Positions 9,484-17,739 of a DNA stretch of 64,000 bases are shown here, piece by piece (positions within the stretch are counted from its first letter, which is position 1; the number at the start of each line of letters is the position of its first letter). The notes beneath the pieces are model-generated. The model was not told where the DNA came from and made no database searches. It saw nothing but the letters and a program-made list of their open reading frames with translations. The position numbers and the translations under genes were made by a program. This DNA comes from Acidobacteriota bacterium (GTDB taxonomy: Bacteria; Acidobacteriota; Terriglobia; Terriglobales; Acidobacteriaceae): positions 186,001 to 250,000 of the forward strand of contig JACPYL010000010.1 of NCBI GenBank assembly GCA_016196065.1. Reading direction: 5' to 3'.

Positions 9484-10400
9484 TGACCTTCCCTTTTCTA
9501 ACCATCGTTAATCCGGCGGCGGGGGGCGGCAAGTCACGCAAACTTGTCGGCGCGGCATTGGATCGCCTCCGAGCGGGTGGACTCGCGCTTGAAACTGTTG
9601 AAACCCATGCGGAGGGGGATGCGACTCGGATAGCTCGCGACGCGTACGGTCGGGGTTACCGAAAATTCCTCGCGGTGGGTGGGGATGGAACTTCGTACGA
9701 GGTCGTCAATGGACTGTTTCCGGACGCGCTAGCCACAAGCAGCGCTGAATCGCACATACCGACGCTGGCATTTTTGCCGTTGGGTACCGGCAATTCTTTT
9801 CTGCGCGATTTTGGAGATCAGGGTGTTGAGCACGCGATGCAGGCGCTACTGGCTCGGCGGTCGCAGGCGTGCGACGTTCTGCGATTGACGCATCGCGAGG
9901 GCGTCCTGTATTACATCAACCTGCTCAGCGTGGGGTTTGCGGCCGACGTCAATATTTTGCGGTCCCGGCGGTTCAAGAATTCAGGGCAGATGGGATACTT
10001 TGCTTCCATCTTCATGGGGCTGGCGCAGTTGAAGCGGCGTCCTTTCCCGGTGCGGGTGGCGGGTGAGAAGGAATTCGATCGGCGCTCGTGCCTCTTTCTG
10101 AGTTTTAACAACAGCAAGTTTACCGGCGGCACCATGATGATCGCTCCGACCGCCGCCACTGACGACGGCTTGATTGATTTCGTGCGCTGGGGACCGATCG
10201 GTCGCGCGGGGTTGGTCAGGAACCTGAGCACTTTGTATGACGGGACACACGTGCAGCATCCGTTGGCAGAGAGTAAGAAGACACAGCGGGTGGAGTTCGA
10301 TCTCGATGGCCCGATTGATGTGATGGTGGACGGCGAAGCGCTTACGGTACATTGCGAAGCGATCGATGTTTTGCCGTCGGTATTGCAGGTCGTGGTATAA
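9483..10400 (+). CDS. Diacylglycerol kinase family lipid kinase
   Basis: 305 residues with the DAGK catalytic domain: 'IVNPAAGGGKSRK' at the N-terminus and 'AVGGDGTSYEVVNG' (the GGDGT ATP-binding motif) near residue 60, then 'PLGTGNSFLRDFG'. Family members phosphorylate diacylglycerol, sphingoid bases or undecaprenol. The start is GTG at 9483, inside the right arm of an inverted repeat. At the end of the lipid run it may phosphorylate the alcohol product. Its stop codon lies inside the -10 element proposed for the next gene. Confidence 0.88.
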   Translation: MTFPFLTIVNPAAGGGKSRKLVGAALDRLRAGGLALETVETHAEGDATRIARDAYGRGYRKFLAVGGDGTSYEVVNGLFPDALATSSAESHIPTLAFLPLGTGNSFLRDFGDQGVEHAMQALLARRSQACDVLRLTHREGVLYYINLLSVGFAADVNILRSRRFKNSGQMGYFASIFMGLAQLKRRPFPVRVAGEKEFDRRSCLFLSFNNSKFTGGTMMIAPTAATDDGLIDFVRWGPIGRAGLVRNLSTLYDGTHVQHPLAESKKTQRVEFDLDGPIDVMVDGEALTVHCEAIDVLPSVLQVVV

Positions 10401-10401
10401 A
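10393..10401 (+). promoter_or_regulatory. Extended -10 promoter for a leaderless transcript of the thioredoxin-like gene
   Basis: TGGTATAAA matches the extended -10 form TGnTATAAT in all but the last base. Transcription would start at 10407 or 10408, at the ATG of the next gene. The element overlaps the stop codon of the upstream kinase. No Shine-Dalgarno site is visible. Confidence 0.5.
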
Positions 10402-10406
10402 AAACC

Positions 10407-10838
10407 ATGTCTGAACAGAGACGAGAGCGGCGAAAAGAGAATGCAGGTATTGCAGAACCCGTGAATTGGGGGAAACGCGCTGCCTACGGGCTGTTGATCG
10501 TGGTAGCGTTCGCGGCGGTCTACTACCTGGGCAACCGGCAACAGCACAAATACGACGGGTTCGCCAAATGCCTGACCGATCGTGGAGTCAAGATGTATGG
10601 CGCATGGTGGTGTCCACATTGTCAGGAACAGAAGGACAAATTCGGCAAGGCATCTTTTAAGCTCGCTCCGTATGTGGAATGCGGAGTGGAAGGCGACACG
10701 AGTATTCGCACGCAGGTCTGCAAAGACGCGGATATCAAACACTATCCCACGTGGCAGTTCCCACCGACGGGCGAGCGAGTGGAGCGCATCTTCGAACTCG
10801 ATGAGTTAAGCGAGCGAACCGGATGCCCGCTGCCATGA
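10407..10838 (+). CDS. Membrane-anchored thioredoxin-like protein (CPHC)
   Basis: 143 residues: a basic N-terminus, one membrane segment at about 25-42, then a thioredoxin-like domain with 'AWWCPHCQEQ' as the redox CxxC and 'HYPTWQFP' supplying the conserved Tyr-Pro turn. The active site should face outside the cytoplasm. It runs into a VKOR gene; in many bacteria a VKOR reoxidises such a thioredoxin partner to make disulfides, so the two probably form a DsbA/DsbB-like pair. The family is certain; direction (oxidase or reductase) is not. Confidence 0.85.
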   Translation: MSEQRRERRKENAGIAEPVNWGKRAAYGLLIVVAFAAVYYLGNRQQHKYDGFAKCLTDRGVKMYGAWWCPHCQEQKDKFGKASFKLAPYVECGVEGDTSIRTQVCKDADIKHYPTWQFPPTGERVERIFELDELSERTGCPLP

Positions 10839-11275
10839 GTTCGGGCATGCCACGGTTGTTCAGCTTGATTGCGATTCTAGCGGTCGTAGGAATCGTGGTT
10901 TCCTCTGTCTCGTTGCAGCATCATTACGCCAAATCGAAAACGGCGTACTGCGATATCGGGACAGCGTTCAATTGCGACATTGTGAACCGGAGCGACTACT
11001 CGGAACTCATGGGGATCCCGGTGGCGCTGATCGGAATGCTGGGCTATGGCGCGGTACTGGGGCTGGCGACGGTGTATCGGCAGCGGCGCGAAACACCCTT
11101 TATGATTTTTGCTGGCGCGTTGGCGGGTCTGGCGTTTGCGCTCTACCTGACCTACATCGAGGGGTATGTGCTGGGCGTGTGGTGCATTCTGTGCCTGAGT
11201 TCGTTGGGAGCGATTAGTGGCATCGCAATTGTTTCCGGCACACTTTGGTCCAAGAGTCGGAGCGCCAACTTTTAG
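10835..11275 (+). CDS. Vitamin K epoxide reductase (VKOR) family protein
   Basis: About 146 residues with four hydrophobic segments, the paired loop cysteines ('TAYCDIGTAFNCDIV') and the quinone-side CxxC 'WCILC'. VKOR homologues in bacteria reoxidise a periplasmic thioredoxin-like protein and give the electrons to quinone. ATG 10835 overlaps the previous stop (ATGA) and is preferred; an ATG at 10823 in the same frame would overlap by 16 bases. Being coupled to the CPHC protein supports joint action in disulfide formation. Confidence 0.85.
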   Translation: MSSGMPRLFSLIAILAVVGIVVSSVSLQHHYAKSKTAYCDIGTAFNCDIVNRSDYSELMGIPVALIGMLGYGAVLGLATVYRQRRETPFMIFAGALAGLAFALYLTYIEGYVLGVWCILCLSSLGAISGIAIVSGTLWSKSRSANF

Positions 11276-11321
11276 TTTGTAATCGACAAACTCTACGGAT
11301 GCTGGCCTCGTTTTTCCAATC

Positions 11322-12161
11322 ATGGCTTTGATCAAATCCAGAAAATCTGCGCGGACGGTTGCGGCTACTGACGCGCCAGTCATGGCTGGAAATTTGCGCC
11401 TGCATGAATTGCGGAGCCGGATTTTCAGGAATACGCGGACGGTGCGGGTGTGGTTGCCTCCGGACTATGACGGCTTGGGTAGGACGCGCTATCCAGTGCT
11501 GTACTTGAACGATGGGCAAAATCTATTTGATCCGTCGACGGCCTTCGCGGGAGTGGACTGGGGTGTGGGAGCGACCGCGGAACGGCTGATCAATGCGGAT
11601 AAGGTTCCGCCGATGATCATCGTCGGCATCGACAACACGGGGAAAGACCGGGTGCGCGAATATATCCCGTACCGATCGCAGGACCCGCGCGTGCTTGGAC
11701 CCCGGGGAAAGCGCTATCCCGAGTTTCTCCTGCGCGAAGTGATGCCCATGATCGAGAAGTATTATTCCGTCGCCAAGGGACCGGAACATACGGGGCTAGG
11801 TGGATCATCTCTCGGTGGGCTGATCACGCTGTACACACAGTTAGCATCCCCGGGAGTCTTTGGGAGGCTGCTGATTGAGAGTCCATCGTTGTGGGTTGCC
11901 AACCGGAGGATCCTTGAAGAGTGCAGGAACTTCCGGGATTGGCCCTACCGGATTTATCTTGGGATGGGCACACAGGAAGTCGGAAACCCTGCGAAGGATG
12001 AAAGGGTCGTCAACGATGTGCAAGAGTTGCAGAGCATCCTGCTATCCGCGAAGCTGGGCAAGGCGCGCCTGAAAGTGGTGGTGCAAGAAGGGGGCTTGCA
12101 CAACGAGGCGACCTGGGGCACGCGCTTTGCGGAAGCTCTGTCATTCCTTTTTGGAGCGTGA
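11322..12161 (+). CDS. Alpha/beta-hydrolase, putative esterase (esterase D/Fes-like)
   Basis: 279 residues of the putative esterase family. 'VRVWLPPDYD' opens the domain, 'YLNDGQNLFD' follows, the nucleophile is Ser in 'GLGGSSLGGL', and a late 'GGLHNEATW' supplies the catalytic His. The family hydrolyses esters such as formylglutathione adducts, siderophore trilactones or feruloyl esters; nothing here chooses among them. No signal peptide is visible. ATG 11322 gives a basic N-terminal extension; an ATG at 11382 is a shorter alternative. It converges with the propeller gene on the other strand. Confidence 0.8.
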   Translation: MALIKSRKSARTVAATDAPVMAGNLRLHELRSRIFRNTRTVRVWLPPDYDGLGRTRYPVLYLNDGQNLFDPSTAFAGVDWGVGATAERLINADKVPPMIIVGIDNTGKDRVREYIPYRSQDPRVLGPRGKRYPEFLLREVMPMIEKYYSVAKGPEHTGLGGSSLGGLITLYTQLASPGVFGRLLIESPSLWVANRRILEECRNFRDWPYRIYLGMGTQEVGNPAKDERVVNDVQELQSILLSAKLGKARLKVVVQEGGLHNEATWGTRFAEALSFLFGA

Positions 12162-12250
12162 AGTCGTACTTGCACCCGACTTAGTGACAGATCGCCACTT
12201 CGGCTTCGTGATCACACCGACGCGGCCCGATTCTATGACCTCTCGCCGCT

Positions 12251-13507
12251 CTACGAAGTCGGCGAAAACAAAACAAGCGTCTTCGGCACAATCAGGAAAC
12301 CGGTTTCCGGATCGGTTTGCTCGAATGTGAAAGCGCCGACACTCCACACGCTGGTGGAATTAGGCACAGCGAAAACGCTCTGGAGTTGTTGTGCGATGCC
12401 CTTTGTCGGACTGGCAATGATGCTCCAGTTGTGGCCGTCGAAGTGCTCCACCATGGTTCTCTGCTGCCCGCCGGTTTGACCATTCGCAAAGAATCCCGCC
12501 GCATAGAGGTTGGATCCCGAAGTGCCCGACACACTTCTGAGGATGTTGAAGGATCCCGCATTTTCGCTTGGATTCGGGCTAGGGATGACGCTCCATTGAT
12601 GTCCATCCCAGTGTTCGACGAGGGTAGTGACGGTCTGTGTCCCGGAGTTCGACAGGAAGCCGACAGCGGTAACATCGGTCGCAGAATTCGCTTGCACGCT
12701 GCTGAGGACGTTCTGATTCAGGCTGCCCGTCGGGAGTGGATTGGGACTCGGAACGATCGTCCAATTTGCGCCGTCGAAATGCTCGACGAGCGTTTTCACC
12801 GGCGTGTTGGGGGCCACCATGTCGCCCACTGCCCAGATGTCGGTCGGGGAATTGCCGGAGATTCCAGCCAGTACGTTGCCGGTGTTGTTGCCGTTGGGGC
12901 TGGAGATAACCTTCCAGGATGAGCCGTCCCAATGTTCGATGAGAGTGAGCACCGCACCGTTGGTGGCAGGTTGATAGCCGACGGCGTACACGTCATTCGA
13001 GGCAAAGGCCCGAACTCCGGTGAATGCCGCATTGTCGTTGGTGTTAAGGGCAGGGGTTTTCACCTTGCTCCACTTCAGGCCGTCCCAATGCAATGCCATC
13101 GGTTTCAGCAATGAAGTGCAGTCAAACATCAGGCCAACCGCCCACACGTCTGAGGAAGAAACCGCCGAGACCGCAGCCAGAAGATTACCGGTGTTGAATC
13201 CTTTGCAGGTACCGGTGGACCCCGGATTGGGGCTGGGAACCGTCTTCCATTTCAAGCCATCCCAGTGCTGGATGAGTGTTCGGGACTCATTGAGATTGTT
13301 GTCATTCCTGAAGCCCACTGCCCACGCGTCCGTTGATGAAATCGCCGTCACGGCATTCAAGGTGTTGCCGTGCGCGTTGGGACTGGGACTGTTCTGGAGT
13401 GAGAAGTTTGCCTGTGCGAGCGAGGTCACGGGATAAAGACAGAGAATGGCCAGGGTGAAATTAATAAAGGGTCCTGACAGGCGCAGTTTGACGAGAGGCG
13501 AATTCAT
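12251..13507 (-). CDS. Secreted seven-repeat propeller-like protein
   Basis: 418 residues with a signal peptide ending about 'TSLAQA'. The body is seven repeats whose first strand contains '(A/S)(V/A)G' in the form 'DAWAVG', 'DVWAVG', 'DVYAVG', 'DIWAVG', 'DVTAVG', 'NLYAAG' and 'SVWSVG'; six are followed by 'HWDG..W..(V/I).SP'. This count and spacing suggest a seven-bladed beta-propeller. ATG 13507 is chosen because GGAGA lies seven bases upstream; an upstream in-frame ATG at 13534 has no such site and would bury the signal peptide. Function unknown; surface or extracellular binding is plausible. Confidence 0.75.
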   Translation of the reverse strand: MNSPLVKLRLSGPFINFTLAILCLYPVTSLAQANFSLQNSPSPNAHGNTLNAVTAISSTDAWAVGFRNDNNLNESRTLIQHWDGLKWKTVPSPNPGSTGTCKGFNTGNLLAAVSAVSSSDVWAVGLMFDCTSLLKPMALHWDGLKWSKVKTPALNTNDNAAFTGVRAFASNDVYAVGYQPATNGAVLTLIEHWDGSSWKVISSPNGNNTGNVLAGISGNSPTDIWAVGDMVAPNTPVKTLVEHFDGANWTIVPSPNPLPTGSLNQNVLSSVQANSATDVTAVGFLSNSGTQTVTTLVEHWDGHQWSVIPSPNPSENAGSFNILRSVSGTSGSNLYAAGFFANGQTGGQQRTMVEHFDGHNWSIIASPTKGIAQQLQSVFAVPNSTSVWSVGAFTFEQTDPETGFLIVPKTLVLFSPTS

Positions 13508-13629
13508 AGTTTCTCCAGAGTGGGCTTCACACATCGGTCAACAAACTAAAGGAGCGCCGTGGGGCAAGTTGTCAGCGGAATGTAAAAAGAATGTTGAGAA
13601 GTTGTACTGGTGCCAGGCCGGAGCTTGAG

Positions 13630-13635
13630 TAGAAT
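13630..13635 (+). promoter_or_regulatory. -10 element for a leaderless crp/fnr transcript
   Basis: TAGAAT ends seven bases before the GTG at 13642, so the predicted +1 is the start codon itself. No Shine-Dalgarno site precedes the GTG. Confidence 0.4.
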
Positions 13636-13641
13636 GACACG

Positions 13642-14346
13642 GTGAATCAGACAAAGCCAAACGCTGCAACAACGTTGGCCCGCGTGGGGATGTTTACGGG
13701 CCTCACAGAGACGGAACTGGCGTTCCTTTCCCAACGCGCGGTACCGCGCAAGTTCTCGGCGGGAGAAGTCGTTTTCGGCGAAGGCGATCCGTGTACCGGC
13801 ATGTATGTGGTGGAGGCTGGCCACATTCGAATTTTCAAGACCTCCACGGGCGGACGCGAACAGGTATTGAGCATCGATGGGCCGGGCAGTTCGGTGGCGG
13901 AGTTGCCGGTATTCGACGGCGGAAACTATCCGGCCTCGGTCTCGGCCGTTGAAGATTCGACACTGCTTTTTATCAGCAAGCAGGACTTCCAATCGCTCTG
14001 TCTGACTCATCCTCAGGTTGCGCTCAAAGTGTTGCGGGTTGTGGGGGCACGCTTGCGTAGACTGGTTGGGATCATTGAAGAACTCTCCTTTACGACCGTG
14101 CGCCACCGGCTGGCGGGACTTCTGGTTCGGCTTGCGCAGCGCGAAGGGACGAAAGTCTCCGACGGGATCGAAGTCACGCTCCCGGCCAGCAACCAGGAAC
14201 TTGCATCGCAGATTGGTACTGTCCGAGAACTCGTGTCGCGTAACTTGAGCCGTTTTCAGTCCGAAAAGCTGATCCAGATGGACGGGCGGCGGCTTGTGAT
14301 TGCAAATCTCAAGGCGCTGGAAGCTGAGCTGGATTCTTCGGACTAG
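13642..14346 (+). CDS. Crp/Fnr family transcriptional regulator
   Basis: 234 residues: an N-terminal cyclic-nucleotide-type sensor domain (about 15-130), the dimer helix, and a C-terminal winged helix with 'TLPASNQELASQIGTVRELVSRNLSRF' split across the recognition helix. There is no N-terminal cysteine cluster, so it is not an oxygen-sensing iron-sulfur FNR. Its position immediately upstream of ric and qNOR suggests a DNR/NnrR-type NO-responsive role. A candidate half-conserved FNR/NnrR palindrome lies at 14428-14439 in front of ric. The GTG start lacks a ribosome site but sits at a predicted transcription start. Confidence 0.88.
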   Translation: MNQTKPNAATTLARVGMFTGLTETELAFLSQRAVPRKFSAGEVVFGEGDPCTGMYVVEAGHIRIFKTSTGGREQVLSIDGPGSSVAELPVFDGGNYPASVSAVEDSTLLFISKQDFQSLCLTHPQVALKVLRVVGARLRRLVGIIEELSFTTVRHRLAGLLVRLAQREGTKVSDGIEVTLPASNQELASQIGTVRELVSRNLSRFQSEKLIQMDGRRLVIANLKALEAELDSSD

Positions 14347-14427
14347 TCCTCGAACCAATCAACCACAAGGGTTGGAGGACAAACCGGCAAACAGTCCTGG
14401 GCGGCCTCGCCGCTTCTTTACTCTGTG

Positions 14428-14439
14428 TGACAAAAGTCA
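14428..14439 (+). promoter_or_regulatory. Candidate FNR/NnrR box with matching class II promoter upstream of ric
   Basis: TGACAAAAGTCA is a perfect palindrome matching the inner eight positions of the TTGAC-N4-GTCAA type site. A -10-like TACTTT lies at 14463-14468, predicting +1 at 14475; the palindrome centre is then at -41.5, the usual place for activation by Crp/Fnr proteins. The regulator is the next gene upstream. Confidence 0.55.
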
Positions 14440-14503
14440 TCGTCTGGCGCCGCGGCAGCTCTTACTTTGATGGAGAGCAGCGATTCGCTGTGGGAGAAAA
14501 ACA

Positions 14504-15253
14504 ATGACTTTGACTGCCACCAAGACCGTTCGTGAGTATGCGATCGAGACACCCCAAACCATCCGCGTGTTTGAAAAGCTTGGGATTGACTACTGCTGTG
14601 GAGGGAATCGTCCGCTGACCGAAGCGTGTGCCGCCTCCAACTTGCGCGTTGAAGACGTACTGCAATCGCTGGAGGCAGCGTTAGCGGAGCCGGTTAAGCC
14701 AGCGGAGCGCGAACTGCGGGCGGGTTCGCTCGGCGAGTTGATCGCGCACATCGTGCAGACTCACCACACCTACGTACGGCGCGAAATTCCGGAAATCGAG
14801 CGTTTGCTGGAGAAAGTACACAGCAAGCACGGCGCAAATCATCCGGAACTGGGGAAGATCCGCAGTGTCTTTCACGGGCTGGGTCAAGAACTTTCCATGC
14901 ACCTGATGAAAGAAGAATCCGTGCTATTTCCCTATATCGAGCGGATGGAAGAAGCGGTGTTGCAGCACGAACCAATCTTGCCGCCGCCGTTCGGAACGGT
15001 AGGCAATCCCGTACGGATGATGGAACAGGAACATGACAGCGCCGGGGGCGCGCTGAAGACAATGCGCGAAGTCAGTCAGGACTACAACCCTCCGTCCGAT
15101 GCTTGCACGAGTTTCCGGGCGCTCTACACTGCGCTGCAGAACTTCGAGCAGGATCTCCATCAGCACATTCACCTGGAAAATAATGTATTGTTTCCACGCG
15201 CACTGGCGATGGAGAGCAGCAAGAGCGTTCCTGAAAGTGTGGCAGTGAATTGA
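14504..15253 (+). CDS. ric: Iron-sulfur cluster repair di-iron protein Ric (YtfE/ScdA)
   Basis: 249 residues in the family's usual size. An N-terminal ScdA/DUF542 domain carries 'LGIDYCCGGNRPL' (conserved double Cys). It is followed by a hemerythrin-like four-helix domain with histidines and glutamates for the di-iron site ('HIVQTHHTYVRREIP', 'HLMKEESVLFPYIE', 'MEQEHDSAGGAL', 'HIHLENNVLFPRA'). Ric restores iron-sulfur clusters damaged by NO and oxidants. GGGAGA six bases upstream supports the ATG. It sits between the regulator and qNOR and is 34 bases from the latter, so co-transcription is likely. Confidence 0.93.
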   Translation: MTLTATKTVREYAIETPQTIRVFEKLGIDYCCGGNRPLTEACAASNLRVEDVLQSLEAALAEPVKPAERELRAGSLGELIAHIVQTHHTYVRREIPEIERLLEKVHSKHGANHPELGKIRSVFHGLGQELSMHLMKEESVLFPYIERMEEAVLQHEPILPPPFGTVGNPVRMMEQEHDSAGGALKTMREVSQDYNPPSDACTSFRALYTALQNFEQDLHQHIHLENNVLFPRALAMESSKSVPESVAVN

Positions 15254-15287
15254 TGGCGGGTTTCACTCACGATTCGAAGGAGAAAGA

Positions 15288-17588
15288 ATGAACTACAAGA
15301 AACTCTGGGTTGCTCTGACGATCGTAATGGTCGTGTCATTTTCGGTGTTGGGTGGGGTTGGCATAAAGCTGATTCGAAGCGCGCCGCCGATTCCCGCGCA
15401 GGTCGTCGGCGACGGCGGCCGCGTAATTTTTAGCGGGGAAACGATCCGCGATGGCCAGAATGTATGGCAGTCAATCGGCGGACAGGAACTGGGCAGCGTT
15501 TGGGGGCACGGCGCATACGTTGCTCCCGACTGGACAGCGGATTGGCTGCATCGGGAGTGTGTGTTCATTCTGGATCGCTGGGCGAAGGATGCAGGCGCAG
15601 CTTCTTACGCGGCGCTCGCTCCCGAGGCGCAGGCCGGGCTGCGCGAGCGGCTGCAGTCAACCATGCGCCGCAATACTTACGATCCGCAAACTGACCAGAT
15701 CACAGTTGATCCTGGACAGGCGGAAGCGATCGGCGTGTTGACCGCGTACTACGGAGATATCTTCTTGAACGGACATGACGCGTATGCGATTCCGCGCGGC
15801 GCGCTCAAGGATCCCGAAAAAATCCGTCAGCTCGGGGCGTTCTTCTGGTGGACGGCTTGGGCAGCTACCACGAACCGGCCCGGAACCAATGTGAGCTATA
15901 CGCAGAACTGGCCGCACGAGCCGTTGGTTGACAATGTGCCGACTGGCAATGCGGTGGTGTGGAGTGTGATCAGCTTCGTCCTGCTCCTAGGCGGTATCGG
16001 GGGCATGGTGTGGTACTTCGGTTCGCAGGAACGGGAGGTTGCTCACGACCTGCTGCAAGACAAGGACCCGTTGCTGGGAATGAACCCGACGCCTTCACAG
16101 CGAGCCACGGTGAAATATTTCTTTGTTGTGGCCGCGCTGTGGGTTGTTCAGGTGGCGCTCGGCGCACTTACGGCGCACTACGGAGTCGAAGGGTCGGGCT
16201 TCTATGGCATTCCGCTCGATCGCTGGCTGCCGTACAGCATCACGCGCACGTGGCATCTGCAAATCGGGATTTTCTGGATCGCGACGTCGTGGCTTGCTAC
16301 CGGCTTGTATGTTGCGCCGGCGGTGAGCGGAGCCGAACCCAAGGGGCAGCGGCTGGGAGTGAATCTGCTCTTTGGCGCGGTGCTGCTGGTGGTCGTCGGA
16401 TCGCTGGCTGGCGAGTGGCTGGGCATTCAGCAGAGACTCGGCAACCTGTGGTTCTGGTTCGGAGCGCAGGGTTACGAGTATGTGGATCTCGGCCGGTTCT
16501 GGCAGATCCTGCTCTTTGTCGGACTGCTGTTCTGGTTATGGCTGATGTGGAGAGGCCTGGCTCTGGCACTGCGCAAGCGTGACAATGCCTATTCGCTGCT
16601 GCTGCTCTTCTTGATTTCCGCGATTGCGATTCCATTGTTCTACGCGGCCGGCTTGATGTATGGACAACGCTCTCACCTGGTCACGGCAGAATACTGGCGC
16701 TGGTGGGTCGTCCACCTCTGGGTGGAAGGATTCTTCGAAGTGTTTGCCACGGTGGTCATCGCATTTCTGCTGACGAGGTTGAAGCTGCTCTCGTTACAGA
16801 CTGCGACTCGCGCCACACTTTTTTCCACCGTCGTCTATTTGTCGGGTGGAATCATCGGAACTTTCCATCATCTTTACTTTGCGGGCGCTCCGAATATCGT
16901 GCTGGCACTGGGTGCGGTCTTCAGCGCGTTTGAAGTTGTGCCGCTGGTACTGATCGGCTTTGAGGCCTGGGAGAATATCCGCCTGGCTCGTTCCCGTCAG
17001 CAACAGGTCTGGGTGGCTGCCTACAAGTGGCCGATCTATTTCTTTGTGGCGGTCGCCTTCTGGAACTTCGTGGGTGCGGGGCTGTTCGGCTTCTTCATCA
17101 ATCCGCCGATTGCCCTCTACTACATGCAGGGACTGAACACGACGGCTGTCCACGCACACACGGCGCTCTTCGGGGTGTACGGAATGCTGGGGCTCGGTCT
17201 GATGTTGTTTTGCCTGCGCGCTTTGCGTCCGGGGAAAGCCTGGAAAAATGGCCCTCTGGCGTTTGCGTTCTGGTCGATCAACATTGGTCTCGCGCTGATG
17301 GTTTTGATCAGCGTGCTGCCGATCGGGCTCATGCAAGCGTGGGCCTCGGTCGAGTACGGGACATGGTATGCGCGTTCGTCCGAATTCATGCAGACGTCGC
17401 TGATGACCCGGTTGCGTTGGAGCCGCATGTTTGGCGACTCGATCTTCGCGATTGGGGCGCTGGTCCTGGGCTGGTTCGTGCTGGGGCTATGGACTGGACA
17501 CTCCTACGACGAGCATGGTGGTGAGGTCGCGGAAGGGGACTGGGAAGTGCGGCCTCTGGCAAGTCCGCGGAGTTCCACCGCAGACTAG
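15288..17588 (+). CDS. norB: Quinol-dependent nitric oxide reductase (qNOR)
   Basis: 766 residues, the length of single-subunit quinol NO reductases. After one N-terminal membrane helix comes a periplasmic NorC-like domain without a CxxCH haem-c motif, then the twelve-helix NorB core with haem ligands in 'SITRTWHLQIGIFW' and 'GTFHHLYFAGAP'. The enzyme reduces 2 NO to N2O at the cytoplasmic membrane using quinol. AAGGAGAAAG precedes the ATG. A strong terminator follows directly. No nitrite or nitrous oxide reductase is in the window, so NO detoxification rather than full denitrification is indicated. Confidence 0.95.
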   Translation: MNYKKLWVALTIVMVVSFSVLGGVGIKLIRSAPPIPAQVVGDGGRVIFSGETIRDGQNVWQSIGGQELGSVWGHGAYVAPDWTADWLHRECVFILDRWAKDAGAASYAALAPEAQAGLRERLQSTMRRNTYDPQTDQITVDPGQAEAIGVLTAYYGDIFLNGHDAYAIPRGALKDPEKIRQLGAFFWWTAWAATTNRPGTNVSYTQNWPHEPLVDNVPTGNAVVWSVISFVLLLGGIGGMVWYFGSQEREVAHDLLQDKDPLLGMNPTPSQRATVKYFFVVAALWVVQVALGALTAHYGVEGSGFYGIPLDRWLPYSITRTWHLQIGIFWIATSWLATGLYVAPAVSGAEPKGQRLGVNLLFGAVLLVVVGSLAGEWLGIQQRLGNLWFWFGAQGYEYVDLGRFWQILLFVGLLFWLWLMWRGLALALRKRDNAYSLLLLFLISAIAIPLFYAAGLMYGQRSHLVTAEYWRWWVVHLWVEGFFEVFATVVIAFLLTRLKLLSLQTATRATLFSTVVYLSGGIIGTFHHLYFAGAPNIVLALGAVFSAFEVVPLVLIGFEAWENIRLARSRQQQVWVAAYKWPIYFFVAVAFWNFVGAGLFGFFINPPIALYYMQGLNTTAVHAHTALFGVYGMLGLGLMLFCLRALRPGKAWKNGPLAFAFWSINIGLALMVLISVLPIGLMQAWASVEYGTWYARSSEFMQTSLMTRLRWSRMFGDSIFAIGALVLGWFVLGLWTGHSYDEHGGEVAEGDWEVRPLASPRSSTAD

Positions 17589-17609
17589 ATCGTCTGATCC
17601 TGAAGCAAG

Positions 17610-17652
17610 GCCCTGCCTTTCGCGGTGTTGGAGCGAGAGGCGGGGCTTTTTT
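17610..17652 (+). terminator. Rho-independent terminator after qNOR
   Basis: GCCCTGCCT (17610-17618) pairs with AGGCGGGGC (17638-17646), one G-U pair, followed by six T at 17647-17652. It lies 22 bases after the qNOR stop. Confidence 0.85.
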
Positions 17653-17704
17653 GTGTGAGAGCAACCTCGGTGTCTTCGGTTTTATGATCCCGGCTTGGCG
17701 AATG

Positions 17705-17739
17705 GGCCATGCCTATTGGCCACAACGATGTGGCTTTTT
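17705..17739 (+). terminator. Second terminator-like hairpin with competing upstream stem
   Basis: GCCACA (17719-17724), loop ACGA, TGTGGC (17729-17734) and five T form a terminator. The upstream stem GGCCA (17705-17709) with TGGCC (17717-17721) shares bases 17719-17721 with it, so only one can form. This resembles an attenuator, but no ligand or leader peptide is recognised. Confidence 0.5.
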
